A DNA stretch of 64,000 bases from Rhodospirillales bacterium (GCA_016699855.1 CP064988.1:1764501-1828500), one strand, 5' to 3'; shown: positions 53,820-62,728, counted from the first letter of the stretch. Notes: generated from the letters alone by a model not told the origin. Numbers and translations: made by a program.

Positions 53820-54743
53820 TCAGGCGACCGGCACGGTCAACGCCCGCGGCAGGACGGTCAGCCTCAGCGGCAGATTGCCGACGGTCTCGCCGTCGAGATC
53901 CACCAGGGTCTCGACGTCGCAGGCGAAGTCGAAGACGCGGCCGCGCCGCATCGACACCTTCGGGTGCGCGACGTGGCCGCCGTCGAACAGCTTCGGCAGC
54001 ACTTTCAGCAGCACCTCGGCGCGGCCGAGATCGCCCATCTCGACGTAGTCGAGCACGCCGTCGTCGCACAGCGCGCCCGGCGCCAGCCGCATGCCGCCGC
54101 CGCCGTTCTCGGTGTTGGCGATCATGCCGGTGAACACCACGCGCGCCTCGCCCGCGCCGTCGTCGACGCGCACGGTCACGTGCCGCGGGCGGTAGCCCAT
54201 GGCCACCACGGGCGTCATCAGGAAGTAGGCGAAGCGGCCCAGCTTCTTGAGCCAGCGCGACGCCGAGGTGCGGTGGCTGATGGTCGCGGCACCACCGTAG
54301 CTGGCGACGAGATAGCCGTAGCGCGTCGCCGGCGCGCCGTCGAAGCCGGCGAAATCGGCGCGCACGAGATCGATCCTCCGCGTGCGGCCCGACGCGATCG
54401 CGGCCACCGCGCCGTCCGGCGCCGCGAGATGGCCCAGCGCGCGGCACAGCTCGTTGGCGGTGCCGGCCGGGATCGGACACAGCACGACGCCCTCGGCGAC
54501 GCGGTCGTCGTCGATCAGCCCGTTGATCACCTCGTTGACCGTGCCGTCGCCGCCGACCGCGACGAAGCGGCGGCAGCCCTCGGCCAGCGCCGCCCGCGCC
54601 AGCGCCGTCGCCTCGCCCGGCCGCGTCGTGAACGCCACGTCCAGCGGTCCCAGCGCGGCCTCGAGCCGCGAACGCCGCTCCGGCCAGCGCCGCGCCGAGC
54701 TTCCCTTGTTCGCCATCGGGTTGACGATGACCTTGGTCTTCAT
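53820..54743 (-). CDS. Diacylglycerol/lipid kinase family protein (YegS/DgkB-like)
   Basis: This 307-residue soluble kinase has nucleotide motif VIVNPMANKG (5-14), glycine loop VAVGGDGTVNEVINGL and Asp-containing strands PIPAGTANEL. It phosphorylates diacylglycerol or a related lipid and is typical of lipid turnover. The ATG at 54743 begins MKTKVIVNP. A run of 193 bases to the next gene contains a 31-base palindrome at 54865-54895, placed about 120 bases upstream of the start and possibly regulatory. Confidence 0.93.
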   Translation of the reverse strand: MKTKVIVNPMANKGSSARRWPERRSRLEAALGPLDVAFTTRPGEATALARAALAEGCRRFVAVGGDGTVNEVINGLIDDDRVAEGVVLCPIPAGTANELCRALGHLAAPDGAVAAIASGRTRRIDLVRADFAGFDGAPATRYGYLVASYGGAATISHRTSASRWLKKLGRFAYFLMTPVVAMGYRPRHVTVRVDDGAGEARVVFTGMIANTENGGGGMRLAPGALCDDGVLDYVEMGDLGRAEVLLKVLPKLFDGGHVAHPKVSMRRGRVFDFACDVETLVDLDGETVGNLPLRLTVLPRALTVPVA

Positions 54744-54864
54744 GGCCGTTCCCGGACACCCCTCAAAAGTCGGTATTGCGAAGCCGGCGGGGACTTTCCC
54801 CGATGCCCATTCAATCGGCATCGGAACCACTTGGCGGCCGGCTCGAACAGGGTCGAACCCGGGT

Positions 54865-54895
54865 TTGTATATTGTATTTTGTATACAATATACAA
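54865..54895. promoter_or_regulatory. Candidate operator palindrome upstream of the DAG kinase gene
   Basis: The arms TTGTATATTGTA and TACAATATACAA are perfect reverse complements around seven bases. A second 17-base palindrome (TTGTATA-CAA-TATACAA, 54879-54895) is nested within it. The TTGTATAC type of core resembles GntR/FadR-group operators. It is far more AT-rich than the surroundings. Confidence 0.45.
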
Positions 54896-54936
54896 TTTGA
54901 CCCCTTTGCGTTAGGGATACCCGGCGCGGCGGCCCG

Positions 54937-55368
54937 CTAACGCGCCCGCTGCCAGCGCTCGTGGTTGGAGTGGAAGGTGCCCGCGTTGACCGGCGTGAAG
55001 GGATAGGCGACCGGAATCGGCGGCGCGCGGTCCTCGCAGCGCGCGCCGGCGCCGTCGCCCTGGCAGCTGCGCATGATGCTCAGCGCGAAGCGCGAGGTGG
55101 TCGCGGTGTAGCGGCCTTGGTGGCGCAGGCCGGTGATGAAGTTCTCGTAGAGGAAGGTGCCGTCGGCGCGGAACGCGATGCGCATGTTCTCGCGCGGTTG
55201 GTCGCGCGCCCAGTTCCACGTGCCGACGAGGTAGGCGGCCGGCGAGTCGTATTTGCCGCCCGGCAGTTCCAGCGTCTGCGCGTTCGCGGTCGCTGGCGTC
55301 AACGCCAGCGTCAGCGCCGCCAAGGCGATGACGGCGGCGTGGCGCAGGCGGGCGGGGAGGGTCGGCAT
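54937..55368 (-). CDS. Unrecognised secreted protein
   Basis: This 143-residue protein has a signal peptide (MPTLPARLRHAAVIALAALT, cleavage after ANAQT). The mature part has YLVGTWNWARDQPRENMRIA, FRADGTFLYENFITGL and YTATTSRFALSIMRSC, resembling small lipocalin-like or DUF-type beta barrels (GTW and GTF patterns). I do not assign a function. The ATG at 55368 has AAAGGA nine bases upstream; the in-frame extension to 55557 lacks this. It is the only gene between the DAG kinase and the composite repeat at 55497. Confidence 0.72.
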   Translation of the reverse strand: MPTLPARLRHAAVIALAALTLALTPATANAQTLELPGGKYDSPAAYLVGTWNWARDQPRENMRIAFRADGTFLYENFITGLRHQGRYTATTSRFALSIMRSCQGDGAGARCEDRAPPIPVAYPFTPVNAGTFHSNHERWQRAR

Positions 55369-55496
55369 CGCGGCGGTCCTTTCGCGGATTCGTGGTTCGT
55401 CGTCGGCCGCGCGGCCGACCTCACGCATCATCGCGTCGTTCCACGCGACCGTCACGCGCGTTTGGCGTCGCGGATGGGGTCTGAGCCGATCCCATC

Positions 55497-55659
55497 CGTC
55501 ATCCCGGACGTCGTGATGGGTCATGCGCGTATCGCACGCCTCCAGAAGATCCCTCACTTCGTTCGGGATGACGGGAGATGGTGCGGGAATTTATCGCGCG
55601 AAGCGCGGCCGCCAGCGCGCGGCCTCGCGGACAATCCGCCGTTTTGCAGGCCTGACCCC
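55497..55659 (+). repeat. Composite repeat (family B then half of family A), left copy
   Basis: A degenerate B palindrome (GTCATCCCGGACGTCG ... TTCGTTCGGGATGACGG, 55497-55574) is followed by GCCAGCGCGCGGCC and the right arm GCCGTTTTGCAGGCCTGACC (family A). The same order and spacing recur at 59810-59965. The 559-base gap 55369-55927 holds this, the next repeat and nothing else I can see. Confidence 0.75.
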
Positions 55660-55788
55660 GGCGGGCCCAGCCTCGACTTCACGCTCGACGAGGGCGAGGC
55701 GAAGCGGATCTGGCGCGCGCCACCGGCCTGAAACGCGGCACGGCGAATGCGCAGTTCCGCAGGCACGCCCCAACACATCCCATCCATC

Positions 55789-55897
55789 ATCCCGAGCGGC
55801 GCGCCATAGGCGCACAGTCGAGGGATCGTTCCACGTCGCGGGAGCGCGACAAGATCCTTCGACCACGGCGCTGACCGCCTCCACCCGGAAGACGATA
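55789..55897. repeat. Family B palindrome, degenerate
   Basis: The left arm CATCATCCCGAGCGGCGCGC with AGTCGAGGGATCG is recognisable. The right arm (ATCCTTCGACCACGGCGC ... CGGAAGACG) is diverged. Confidence 0.65.
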
Positions 55898-55927
55898 GCG
55901 GACGCCGTGGGCGCCGCTCCAAGGCGC

Positions 55928-58534
55928 CTAGCGCCGGACGTCGATGCTGGCGGGCTGGCCGGAGTCCTGGAAGGAGCCGGAGGCGCGCAGGCGGCCGTCG
56001 GCGTGGGTGCCGCGCAGCCGCGCCCAGAACTTGCCGTTGGATTTGTGCTCCTGGACGTCCGCACGCACCTCGCCGGTCGGCGACACCGTGCCCTCGATGG
56101 TGTACTCGCGCGCGTTCCACGTCCAACGGCCCGACACCACGCCGCCGCTGACGGAGATCGTCACCTTGGTGCAGCGATCACGGATGTTGACGCAGAAATC
56201 GCCGCTGTAGCTGCCTGCGGCCGGAGTGGCGACCACTGGCGCCTTGGCGGCGGGCGGCGGCGCGGCCGCCGCGGTCTGGGCCGGCGGCGGGCGCTTGGCT
56301 TCTTCCTCCGCTTTGCGTTTGGCCTCTTCTTCCGCCTTCCGCTTCGCCTCGTCCTCCGCCTTGCGCTTGTCCTCCTCCAGCTTCTTCTGCTCCTCGTCGT
56401 GGCGCGCCAGCGCCGGCGCGGCCTGACGCTGCAGCGCCGCCCATTGCGGGCCTGTCAGGTATCCCGTGTCGGGTTCATTGCGCGATTTCTGCCACGCCGC
56501 GATCATCGCCCGCGAGCGCGGGCCGAAGGCGCCGTCGGCGCCGCCGGTGTTGTGGCCGACGGCGGTCAGCGCGACCTGCACGCGCTTGCGGTCGGTCTCC
56601 GTCAGCCGCAGCGCCGCCTCGGCGGCTTCCGCCTGGCGCTTGACCTCCGCCGCCGATTTCGCGGTGTCCTCCGCCGCGCGACGCTTCTCCTCCTCCGCCT
56701 TCCGCGCCGCCTCCGCCTCGGCCAAGGTCTTGGCCTCCGCCAGCGCCTTCTCCTGCGCGATCCGCTCGGCTTTCGCCTTCTCCTCGGTGGCCGCGCGCTG
56801 GGCCTCCTCGCGACGGCGCGCGGCCTCGGCGTCGGCCCGCGCCTTCGCCTCCTCCTCCGCCTTGCGCCGCGCCTCGGACTCCGCGGCGGCTTTCTCCGCC
56901 GCCGCGCGACGCGCCGTCTCGTCGGCCAGGCGCCGACGCTCGGCGTCCGCGTCGGCGGCGCGACGGGCCGTCTCCTCGGCCACCCGACGGCGCGCGGCGT
57001 CCTCGGCCGCCGCTTGCCGCGCCGATTCCTCGGCCGCACGGCGACGCTCCGTCTCGGCGGCCGCCGCGACGCGCTGACGCTCGGCCTGCTCCGCCGCGGC
57101 CTTCTCGGCCGCCGCCTTGCGCGCGGCCTCCGCGTCGGCGCGGGCCCGCGCCTCCTCCTCCGCCCGGCGCCGCGCCACGGCCTCGGCGGCGGCCTTGTCC
57201 TCGGCCGCCTTGCGCGCCACCTCGGCCTCGATCTTGCGGCGCGCCTCCTCGGCGATCCGGCGCTTCTCGTCCTCCTCGGCCTGGCGACGCGCGGCCTCGA
57301 AGCGCACCAACCGCTCCGACTCCGCCCGGCGCGCGGCCTCCTCCTCGCGCAGACGCGCCGCCAGCGCGGTCTGGCGGCGGGCCTCGTCGTCGGCCCGGCG
57401 CGCGGTCGCCTCGACGGTCTCCGGCACGGACGGGGGACGCAGCGCGAACCACGCGCCGCCGCCGGCCAGCGCCAGCGCCGCCAGACCCGCGGCGATCCAG
57501 GCCACCGGCGCGCGCCCGCGCCTGGCGGACGGCCGCACCGTGGCGTCGATCCGCCGCGTGTCGGCGACGCCCTCCAGTTCGCGCGTCCCGGCCGATCCCC
57601 GTCCGCCGGCGCTCTGGCCCGACAGCAGGGCGCGAAGATCCGCGATGCTCTGCGGCCGGTCGGCGGCGCGCAGCGCCAGCCCGGCGTCGATCGCCCGCAG
57701 CAGGCTGGGCGCGTAGCGGCCCTTGCCGGCCTCGACCGCCGGCACCAGCGGCTCGCCGGTGGCGCGCTCCATCGCGCTGACCGGCGTGCGGGAGGCGACG
57801 CAATGGTAGAGCGTGCTCGACAGCGCGAAGATGTCGGTCCACGGCCCCTGCCGGCCGGACAGCGCCATCTGCTCCGGCGCGGCGTAGCCCGGCGTGTAGA
57901 TGGCGGTCATCGCCTGGGTGCGGCCTTCCAGCGCCACGCGCGCGGCGCCGAAATCGATCAGTGTCGGGCGGCCATCGGCGTCGAGCAGGATGTTGGCGGG
58001 TTTGATGTCGCGGTGCAGGAAGCCGGTCTTGTGCACCCGCTCCAGCCCGTCGAGCAGGGGATAAAGGAACTGCTCGATGGCGGGCTGCGGCAGGCGCCCG
58101 TCGCGCTTGAGGCGGGCCTCCAGGGTGCCGCCGCGCAGCAGCGCCATGACCATGTAGGCCGTGCCGTTGGCCTCCATGTAGTCGTAGACAGCGACGATGC
58201 CCGGCGCGTCCTCGAGCCGGGCCAGGGTCTTGGCCTCGTCGAGGAAGCGCTCGCGCCCCCAGATGAAATCCTCGGCGGTGCGGGTGGAGCGCGGCAGCAC
58301 CGTGCCGTCGCCCTGGCGCATGGCGAAGCTGGTCGGCAGGTACTCCTTGACGGCGACGTCGCGGTCGAGACGGGTGTCGCGGGCGCGGTAGGTGATGCCG
58401 AAACCGCCCTGGCCCAGCGTCTCGATGATCTCGTATTTGCCGACGCGCGCGCCCGCGGGCAGGGCGCCGAACGGGTCGCCCTCCTCCATCCGTCCCTGAT
58501 GGGACGCCAGCGCCGGACGATCGTCGGCGACCAT
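55928..58534 (-). CDS. Transmembrane Ser/Thr protein kinase with peptidoglycan-binding-like domain
   Basis: This 868-residue receptor-type kinase has a Hanks kinase at 34-304 with Gly loop GQGGFG (41-46), Lys63 in VAVKE, HRDIKPAN (174-181) and DFG (194-196). One membrane helix is at about 344-365. A very long Ala/Glu/Arg coiled segment runs to about 650, and a peptidoglycan-binding-1-like domain (ALTAVGHNTGGADGAFGPRS) lies near 650-704. A second EAKRKAEEE coil and a C-terminal beta domain of about 93 residues (YSGDFCVNIRDRC) follow. By topology the coils and wall domains are periplasmic. It should sense the wall and phosphorylate cytoplasmic targets, as PASTA kinases do by other means. ATG at 58534 has GGGGAGA upstream. 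Confidence 0.9.
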   Translation of the reverse strand: MVADDRPALASHQGRMEEGDPFGALPAGARVGKYEIIETLGQGGFGITYRARDTRLDRDVAVKEYLPTSFAMRQGDGTVLPRSTRTAEDFIWGRERFLDEAKTLARLEDAPGIVAVYDYMEANGTAYMVMALLRGGTLEARLKRDGRLPQPAIEQFLYPLLDGLERVHKTGFLHRDIKPANILLDADGRPTLIDFGAARVALEGRTQAMTAIYTPGYAAPEQMALSGRQGPWTDIFALSSTLYHCVASRTPVSAMERATGEPLVPAVEAGKGRYAPSLLRAIDAGLALRAADRPQSIADLRALLSGQSAGGRGSAGTRELEGVADTRRIDATVRPSARRGRAPVAWIAAGLAALALAGGGAWFALRPPSVPETVEATARRADDEARRQTALAARLREEEAARRAESERLVRFEAARRQAEEDEKRRIAEEARRKIEAEVARKAAEDKAAAEAVARRRAEEEARARADAEAARKAAAEKAAAEQAERQRVAAAAETERRRAAEESARQAAAEDAARRRVAEETARRAADADAERRRLADETARRAAAEKAAAESEARRKAEEEAKARADAEAARRREEAQRAATEEKAKAERIAQEKALAEAKTLAEAEAARKAEEEKRRAAEDTAKSAAEVKRQAEAAEAALRLTETDRKRVQVALTAVGHNTGGADGAFGPRSRAMIAAWQKSRNEPDTGYLTGPQWAALQRQAAPALARHDEEQKKLEEDKRKAEDEAKRKAEEEAKRKAEEEAKRPPPAQTAAAAPPPAAKAPVVATPAAGSYSGDFCVNIRDRCTKVTISVSGGVVSGRWTWNAREYTIEGTVSPTGEVRADVQEHKSNGKFWARLRGTHADGRLRASGSFQDSGQPASIDVRR

Positions 58535-58700
58535 CGCATCTCCCCGTGGAGGGATGGTCTACGAGCGGAGGGCGGAGATCAAGGGCGGAGGGGGTGGGCC
58601 TGCTGCGAGGCACCGAATAGCGGAGCGCCGACAGCGTCACGGCGAGCCGAGGACGCTTGCCAGAGGCAGGATTCCTGACCCTTAGCGGTTCGATGCTCCG

Positions 58701-59669
58701 CTACCAACTGGAATCATAAGAGGCTTTATCATAGAGGGCCGGGTGCCTCTCCTCCAAACGAGGTGCAAGCAGCAGTTCACGGGCTTTGACGCATCTGGCC
58801 GCTTCAAGGAACGCCACCGTCGTCAGGAGCGGATCGAGTTCAGAGTACCAACGTTGCGCCTCCAGCAGCTCCAAATGCTCCATCACAGAACCGAAGCCCT
58901 TGGTATACGCGTCTACCGCAGCCATTCCGGCTTCATGGCGCAGAAGCAGGTCCGCCTCGTCGCATATCCGCGCAAACTCGGCGTGCTGCATATCCATTGC
59001 TCCGAAGCTTCCGCGCAGCAGCGCTCTGCGGCATTTGGCGACCCGAGATCGAACAACGGCCGTTCCGGGATTCCGCGAATACACCTCCGGCTCCGCGTTC
59101 AACACCTCCGCAACAAATGGACGAATGGAACTGGCCTCCGTCGTCCACCACAGGTGCTCAGAATCCGGGATCCCTCCGGAGACAAACCACATCATCTTGC
59201 AGAGAATGGGGGTCATGTCTGAATGACGACGCAATCGCGGCCCCTGCATCGGTCCCCTATCCCGCCTATGTTCAGCGGCGAGCTCGTGGAACCAACCAGG
59301 CGTCATCTCGTAGGTGGCAATCTCGGGCGTACCCCGCAAGAAGTTCGCGCGCAGTCTCCAGTTTTTGGAGACCGACTGCTCCTCGAACTTAAGCCGTGCC
59401 TCACTGCCCGAGGTCTCGCGAATATTCGCCGCTATGGCTCGGGCCAAATCTGACTCGCCGACAAAGACAAAGAACGCGGGTCGACGGGTAGTATCCGTAT
59501 GTGAGTCCTCGCCGGCCAATGTCGGATACAACGAATACCGCCCGTTCGAATATTCGAACAACGCTTCGCCTGCTTCCGCCAGCATGCCGACGAAGTAAGG
59601 GCAGAAATGAGACGCCAGAGGACTGTCCGGCGCGACGACATAGACCTGCAGCGAAGTAGTCAGGCTCAT
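58701..59669 (-). CDS. Unrecognised protein of lower GC content (possible transferred gene)
   Basis: This 322-residue protein, possibly longer (in-frame ATG at 59825), begins MSLTTSLQVYVVAPDSPLAS. It has mixed alpha/beta character with aromatic-rich segments (FFVFVGESDLARAI, ILCKMMWFVSGGIP) and a helical C-terminal third (LEAARCVKARELLLAP). I recognise no family. Codon third positions are visibly less G/C-rich than in all neighbours. It is bracketed, together with the kinase gene, by composite repeats at 55497 and 59810. Transfer into this site is the simplest reading. No mobility gene lies beside it. Confidence 0.6.
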   Translation of the reverse strand: MSLTTSLQVYVVAPDSPLASHFCPYFVGMLAEAGEALFEYSNGRYSLYPTLAGEDSHTDTTRRPAFFVFVGESDLARAIAANIRETSGSEARLKFEEQSVSKNWRLRANFLRGTPEIATYEMTPGWFHELAAEHRRDRGPMQGPRLRRHSDMTPILCKMMWFVSGGIPDSEHLWWTTEASSIRPFVAEVLNAEPEVYSRNPGTAVVRSRVAKCRRALLRGSFGAMDMQHAEFARICDEADLLLRHEAGMAAVDAYTKGFGSVMEHLELLEAQRWYSELDPLLTTVAFLEAARCVKARELLLAPRLEERHPALYDKASYDSSW

Positions 59670-59809
59670 ATTGATGTTTCCACTCGGTCCGACGGGACGA
59701 CCCCAGTCGAATATCGGGAGCGGCGATCTCCGAGACGCTATCCGGGGGAAGACACAGTCGCAAGGCGATGACGGCAGTTCGTCACCGCCACAAAAGAAGA
59801 GCTTTCCTG

Positions 59810-59965
59810 TCACTTCCAAACGCAACGAGGGACTTTCGAAAACGTGCGATACTGGAACGATCCCTCGCGGCGTTCGGGATGGCGGGAGAAGGACCGGGGC
59901 TCAACCCGCAAAGCCGAACCTCCAGCGCGCGGCTTCCCGGCGAATTTGCCGTTTTGCGGGGCCGG
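59810..59965 (+). repeat. Composite repeat (family B then half of family A), right copy
   Basis: A degenerate B palindrome (GTCACTTCCAAACGCAACGA ... GCGTTCGGGATGGCGG) is followed after the same spacing by TCCAGCGCGCGGCTTCCCGG and GCCGTTTTGCGGGGCC. Over about 90 bases it aligns with 55553-55645 with one indel. The 343-base gap 59670-60012 holds this and no other recognised feature. Confidence 0.75.
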
Positions 59966-60012
59966 CCGGACTCCCTAAGCTGCCGCCACCATCCGCGACC
60001 AGGAGCCAGCCC

Positions 60013-61185
60013 GTGAGCATCGACCCGCAGATCGCCGCCTTCGCCGCCGACATGACGGCGTGGCGCCGCGACATCCACGCCCATCCCGAGCTGGGATTCG
60101 AGGAGGAGCGGACCAGCGCCATCGTCGCGGCGCGGCTGAAGGAGTTCGGCTGCGAGGTCGCGACCGGCATCGGCAGGACCGGCGTCGTCGGCACCATCCG
60201 CGTGGGCAACAACCCGCGCGCCATCGGCCTGCGCGCCGACATGGACGCGCTGCCGATGGACGAGCTCAACACCTTCGCGCACGCCTCGACCCACAAGGGC
60301 CGCATGCACGCCTGCGGCCACGACGGCCACACCACGATGCTGCTGGGCGCGGCGAAATACCTGGCGGCGACGCGCAATTTCGACGGCACCGTGCACTTCA
60401 TCTTCCAGCCGGCCGAGGAGGGCCGCGGCGGCGCCGAGGCGATGGTCAAGGACGGGCTGTTCGACAAGTTCCCGTGCGAGGTGGTGTTCGGCATGCACAA
60501 CCGGCCGAAGATGGAGGTCGGCAAGTTCATGATCCGGCCCGGTCCGCAGATGGCCGGCGGCGGGCTGTTCGACATCCACATCAAGGGCAAGGGCGCGCAC
60601 GGCGCGCGGCCGGAGAGCGGCGTCGATCCGGTGGTGATCGGCGGCCACATCATCACGGCGCTGCAGACGGTGGTGTCGCGCACCTTGGCGCCGCTGGATT
60701 CCGGCGTCATCAGCATCACGCAGATGCACGCCGGCGACGCCTACAACGTGATCCCCGAGACCGCCGTGCTGCGCGGCACGGTGCGCGCCTTCCGCAAGGA
60801 GGTGATGGCGACGATCAAGGAGAGGATCGAGCGCATCGCCACCGGCATCGCTTCGACCCTGGGCGGCGAGGCCAAGGCCGACGTGCGCATCGTGTTCCCG
60901 CCGCTGGTCAACACGCCCGAGGAGGCGATGTGGATCGCCGACGTGGCGGCGGGGATCGTCGGCGAGGAGAACGTCGAACGGAACGGCCACTTCGTCATGG
61001 CGTCGGAGGATTTCTCCTACATGCTGGAGAAGGTGCCGGGCGCCTTCATCCTGATCGGCAACGGCGGCGGCGAAGGCGGCTGCGAGGTCCACAACCCGTC
61101 CTACGATTTCAACGACGCCGCCCTCCCGCTCGGCGCCACGCTGTGGGCCCGCGCCGTAGAGACGCGGCTGGCGAAGCGGGATTGA
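60013..61185 (+). CDS. M20-family amidohydrolase (hippurate hydrolase-like)
   Basis: This 390-residue dinuclear zinc hydrolase shows RRDIHAHPELGFEEERT, GLRADMDALPMDE and MHACGHDGHTTMLLGAA. The catalytic Glu lies in QPAEEGRGGAEAM, with a late His in GAHGARPESGVDP and MASEDFSYMLEKVPGAF. These match aminoacylase/hippurate/IAA-amino acid hydrolases that cleave N-acyl amino acids. GTG at 60013 is supported by AGGAG seven bases upstream. It precedes the small protein at 61248 and then trpBA, but no tryptophan-specific role is implied. Confidence 0.92.
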   Translation: MSIDPQIAAFAADMTAWRRDIHAHPELGFEEERTSAIVAARLKEFGCEVATGIGRTGVVGTIRVGNNPRAIGLRADMDALPMDELNTFAHASTHKGRMHACGHDGHTTMLLGAAKYLAATRNFDGTVHFIFQPAEEGRGGAEAMVKDGLFDKFPCEVVFGMHNRPKMEVGKFMIRPGPQMAGGGLFDIHIKGKGAHGARPESGVDPVVIGGHIITALQTVVSRTLAPLDSGVISITQMHAGDAYNVIPETAVLRGTVRAFRKEVMATIKERIERIATGIASTLGGEAKADVRIVFPPLVNTPEEAMWIADVAAGIVGEENVERNGHFVMASEDFSYMLEKVPGAFILIGNGGGEGGCEVHNPSYDFNDAALPLGATLWARAVETRLAKRD

Positions 61186-61247
61186 GACGGCGCGCCGCGG
61201 CGCGGTCGGCGCATGGGTCCGCGGCGGCGTTCGAGGAGGTCATCGCC

Positions 61248-61439
61248 ATGGCGCTGGACTGGAAGGCGACGGGGGACGCGCGCGAGGCGGTGGCCGACGG
61301 CGTCACCTACCGGGTCGCGCCGGGCGGCAGCAGCAAGTTCTTCCTGGCGTGGTTGGATGACGAGATCATCGGCCAGGCCGAGACTTTGGCCGGCGCCCAG
61401 GCGTTGTGCGAAGCGGCGTCCCGTGGGCCGCGTCGCTAG
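61248..61439 (+). CDS. Small unrecognised protein between the M20 hydrolase and trpB
   Basis: This 63-residue protein begins MALDWKATGDAREAVADGVT, continues YRVAPGGSSKFFLAWLDDEI and ends with an Ala/Arg-rich helix. The strong site GAGGAGG lies eight bases before the ATG at 61248, which is the main evidence that it is real. I recall no family. It lies 62 bases after the M20 gene and 77 before trpB, so it may share a transcript with either. Unknown role. Confidence 0.6.
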   Translation: MALDWKATGDAREAVADGVTYRVAPGGSSKFFLAWLDDEIIGQAETLAGAQALCEAASRGPRR

Positions 61440-61516
61440 CGACCCGCGGGCGCCCGCCCGGCTTTGACCCCATCCGGCGCGCCTGCTAAGGGCGTGCGCG
61501 ACAGGAACGGGAACCC

Positions 61517-62728
61517 ATGAACGCCCCCAACAGCTACCGCGCCGGCCCGGACGAGCGCGGCCATTTCGGCATTTTCGGCGGCCGCTACGTCGCCGAGACG
61601 CTGATGCCTCTGATCCTCGAGCTCGAGAAGGCCTACGACGCGGCCAGGACCGATCCCGCCTTCAAGGCGGAGATCGCCAAGCTCAACACCCACTACGCCG
61701 GCCGGCCGAGCCCGCTGTACCACGCCGAGCGCCTCACCAAGCAGCTCGGCGGCGCCAAGATCTACTTCAAGCGCGACGAGCTGAACCACACCGGCTCGCA
61801 CAAGATCAACAACGTGCTGGGCCAGGTGCTGCTGGCCAAGCGCATGGGCAAGACGCGGATCATCGCGGAGACCGGCGCCGGCCAGCACGGCGTCGCCACC
61901 GCCACGGCCTGCGCGCTGTTCGACCTGCCCTGCGTGGTGTTCATGGGCGCGGTCGACGTCGAGCGCCAGGCGCCGAACGTGTTCCGCATGAAGATGCTGG
62001 GCGCCGAGGTGCGGCCGGTGACGGCGGGATCGGCGACCCTGAAGGACGCCATGAACGAGGCGCTGCGCGACTGGACCGCCACCGTCGAGACGACGTTCTA
62101 CTGCATCGGCACGGTGGCCGGTCCGCATCCCTATCCGATGATGGTGCGCGACTTCCAGTCGGTGATCGGCGAGGAGACGCGGGGGCAGATGATGGCGGCC
62201 GAGGGCCGCCTGCCCGACACGCTGGTGGCCTGCATCGGCGGCGGCAGCAACGCGATGGGCCTGTTCCACCCCTTCCTCGACGACAAGGGCGTGCGCATCA
62301 TCGGCGTCGAGGCCGGCGGCAAGGGCGTGCACACCGGCGAGCACGCCGCCTCGCTGACCGGGGGCCGGCCCGGCGTGCTGCACGGCAACCGCACCTACCT
62401 GCTGCAGGACAGCGAGGGCCAGATCACCGAGGCGCACTCGATCTCGGCCGGGCTCGACTATCCCGGCATCGGGCCGGAGCATTCCTGGCTGAAGGACGTC
62501 GGCCGCGTCGAGTACGTGTCGGCGACCGACGACGAGGCGCTGTCGGCGTTCCAGCTGTTGTCGCGGATCGAGGGCATCATCCCCGCGCTGGAGCCCGCGC
62601 ACGCGCTGGCGCACGTGCTGAAGCTGGCGCCGACGCTGCCGAAGGACAATCTGCTGGTGATGAACCTGTGCGGCCGCGGCGACAAGGACGTGTTCGCGGT
62701 GGCCGAGCGGCTGGGGGTGAAGCTGTGA
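61517..62728 (+). CDS. trpB: Tryptophan synthase beta chain
   Basis: This 403-residue PLP enzyme joins indole and serine to give tryptophan. The PLP lysine is in NHTGSHKINNVLGQ, ETGAGQHGVATA follows, and the phosphate-binding glycines are CIGGGSNAMGLF. The C-terminal end NLCGRGDKDVF carries the conserved cofactor Ser-equivalent region. The ATG has GGAAC before it. Its stop overlaps the trpA start by four bases (62725-62728), which couples synthesis of the two subunits. trpF, which often sits directly upstream in this class, is absent. Confidence 0.98.
   Translation: MNAPNSYRAGPDERGHFGIFGGRYVAETLMPLILELEKAYDAARTDPAFKAEIAKLNTHYAGRPSPLYHAERLTKQLGGAKIYFKRDELNHTGSHKINNVLGQVLLAKRMGKTRIIAETGAGQHGVATATACALFDLPCVVFMGAVDVERQAPNVFRMKMLGAEVRPVTAGSATLKDAMNEALRDWTATVETTFYCIGTVAGPHPYPMMVRDFQSVIGEETRGQMMAAEGRLPDTLVACIGGGSNAMGLFHPFLDDKGVRIIGVEAGGKGVHTGEHAASLTGGRPGVLHGNRTYLLQDSEGQITEAHSISAGLDYPGIGPEHSWLKDVGRVEYVSATDDEALSAFQLLSRIEGIIPALEPAHALAHVLKLAPTLPKDNLLVMNLCGRGDKDVFAVAERLGVKL

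Noticed and set aside
56600..57400. Apparent DNA repeats in the middle of the Ser/Thr kinase gene
   Set aside because: They come from the Ala/Glu/Arg coiled segment and lack a fixed unit length, so they reflect codon use rather than a repeat element.
61186..61516. A trp leader/attenuator ahead of trpB
   Set aside because: No Trp-codon cluster and no terminator-antiterminator pair could be seen; a small protein gene occupies the gap.
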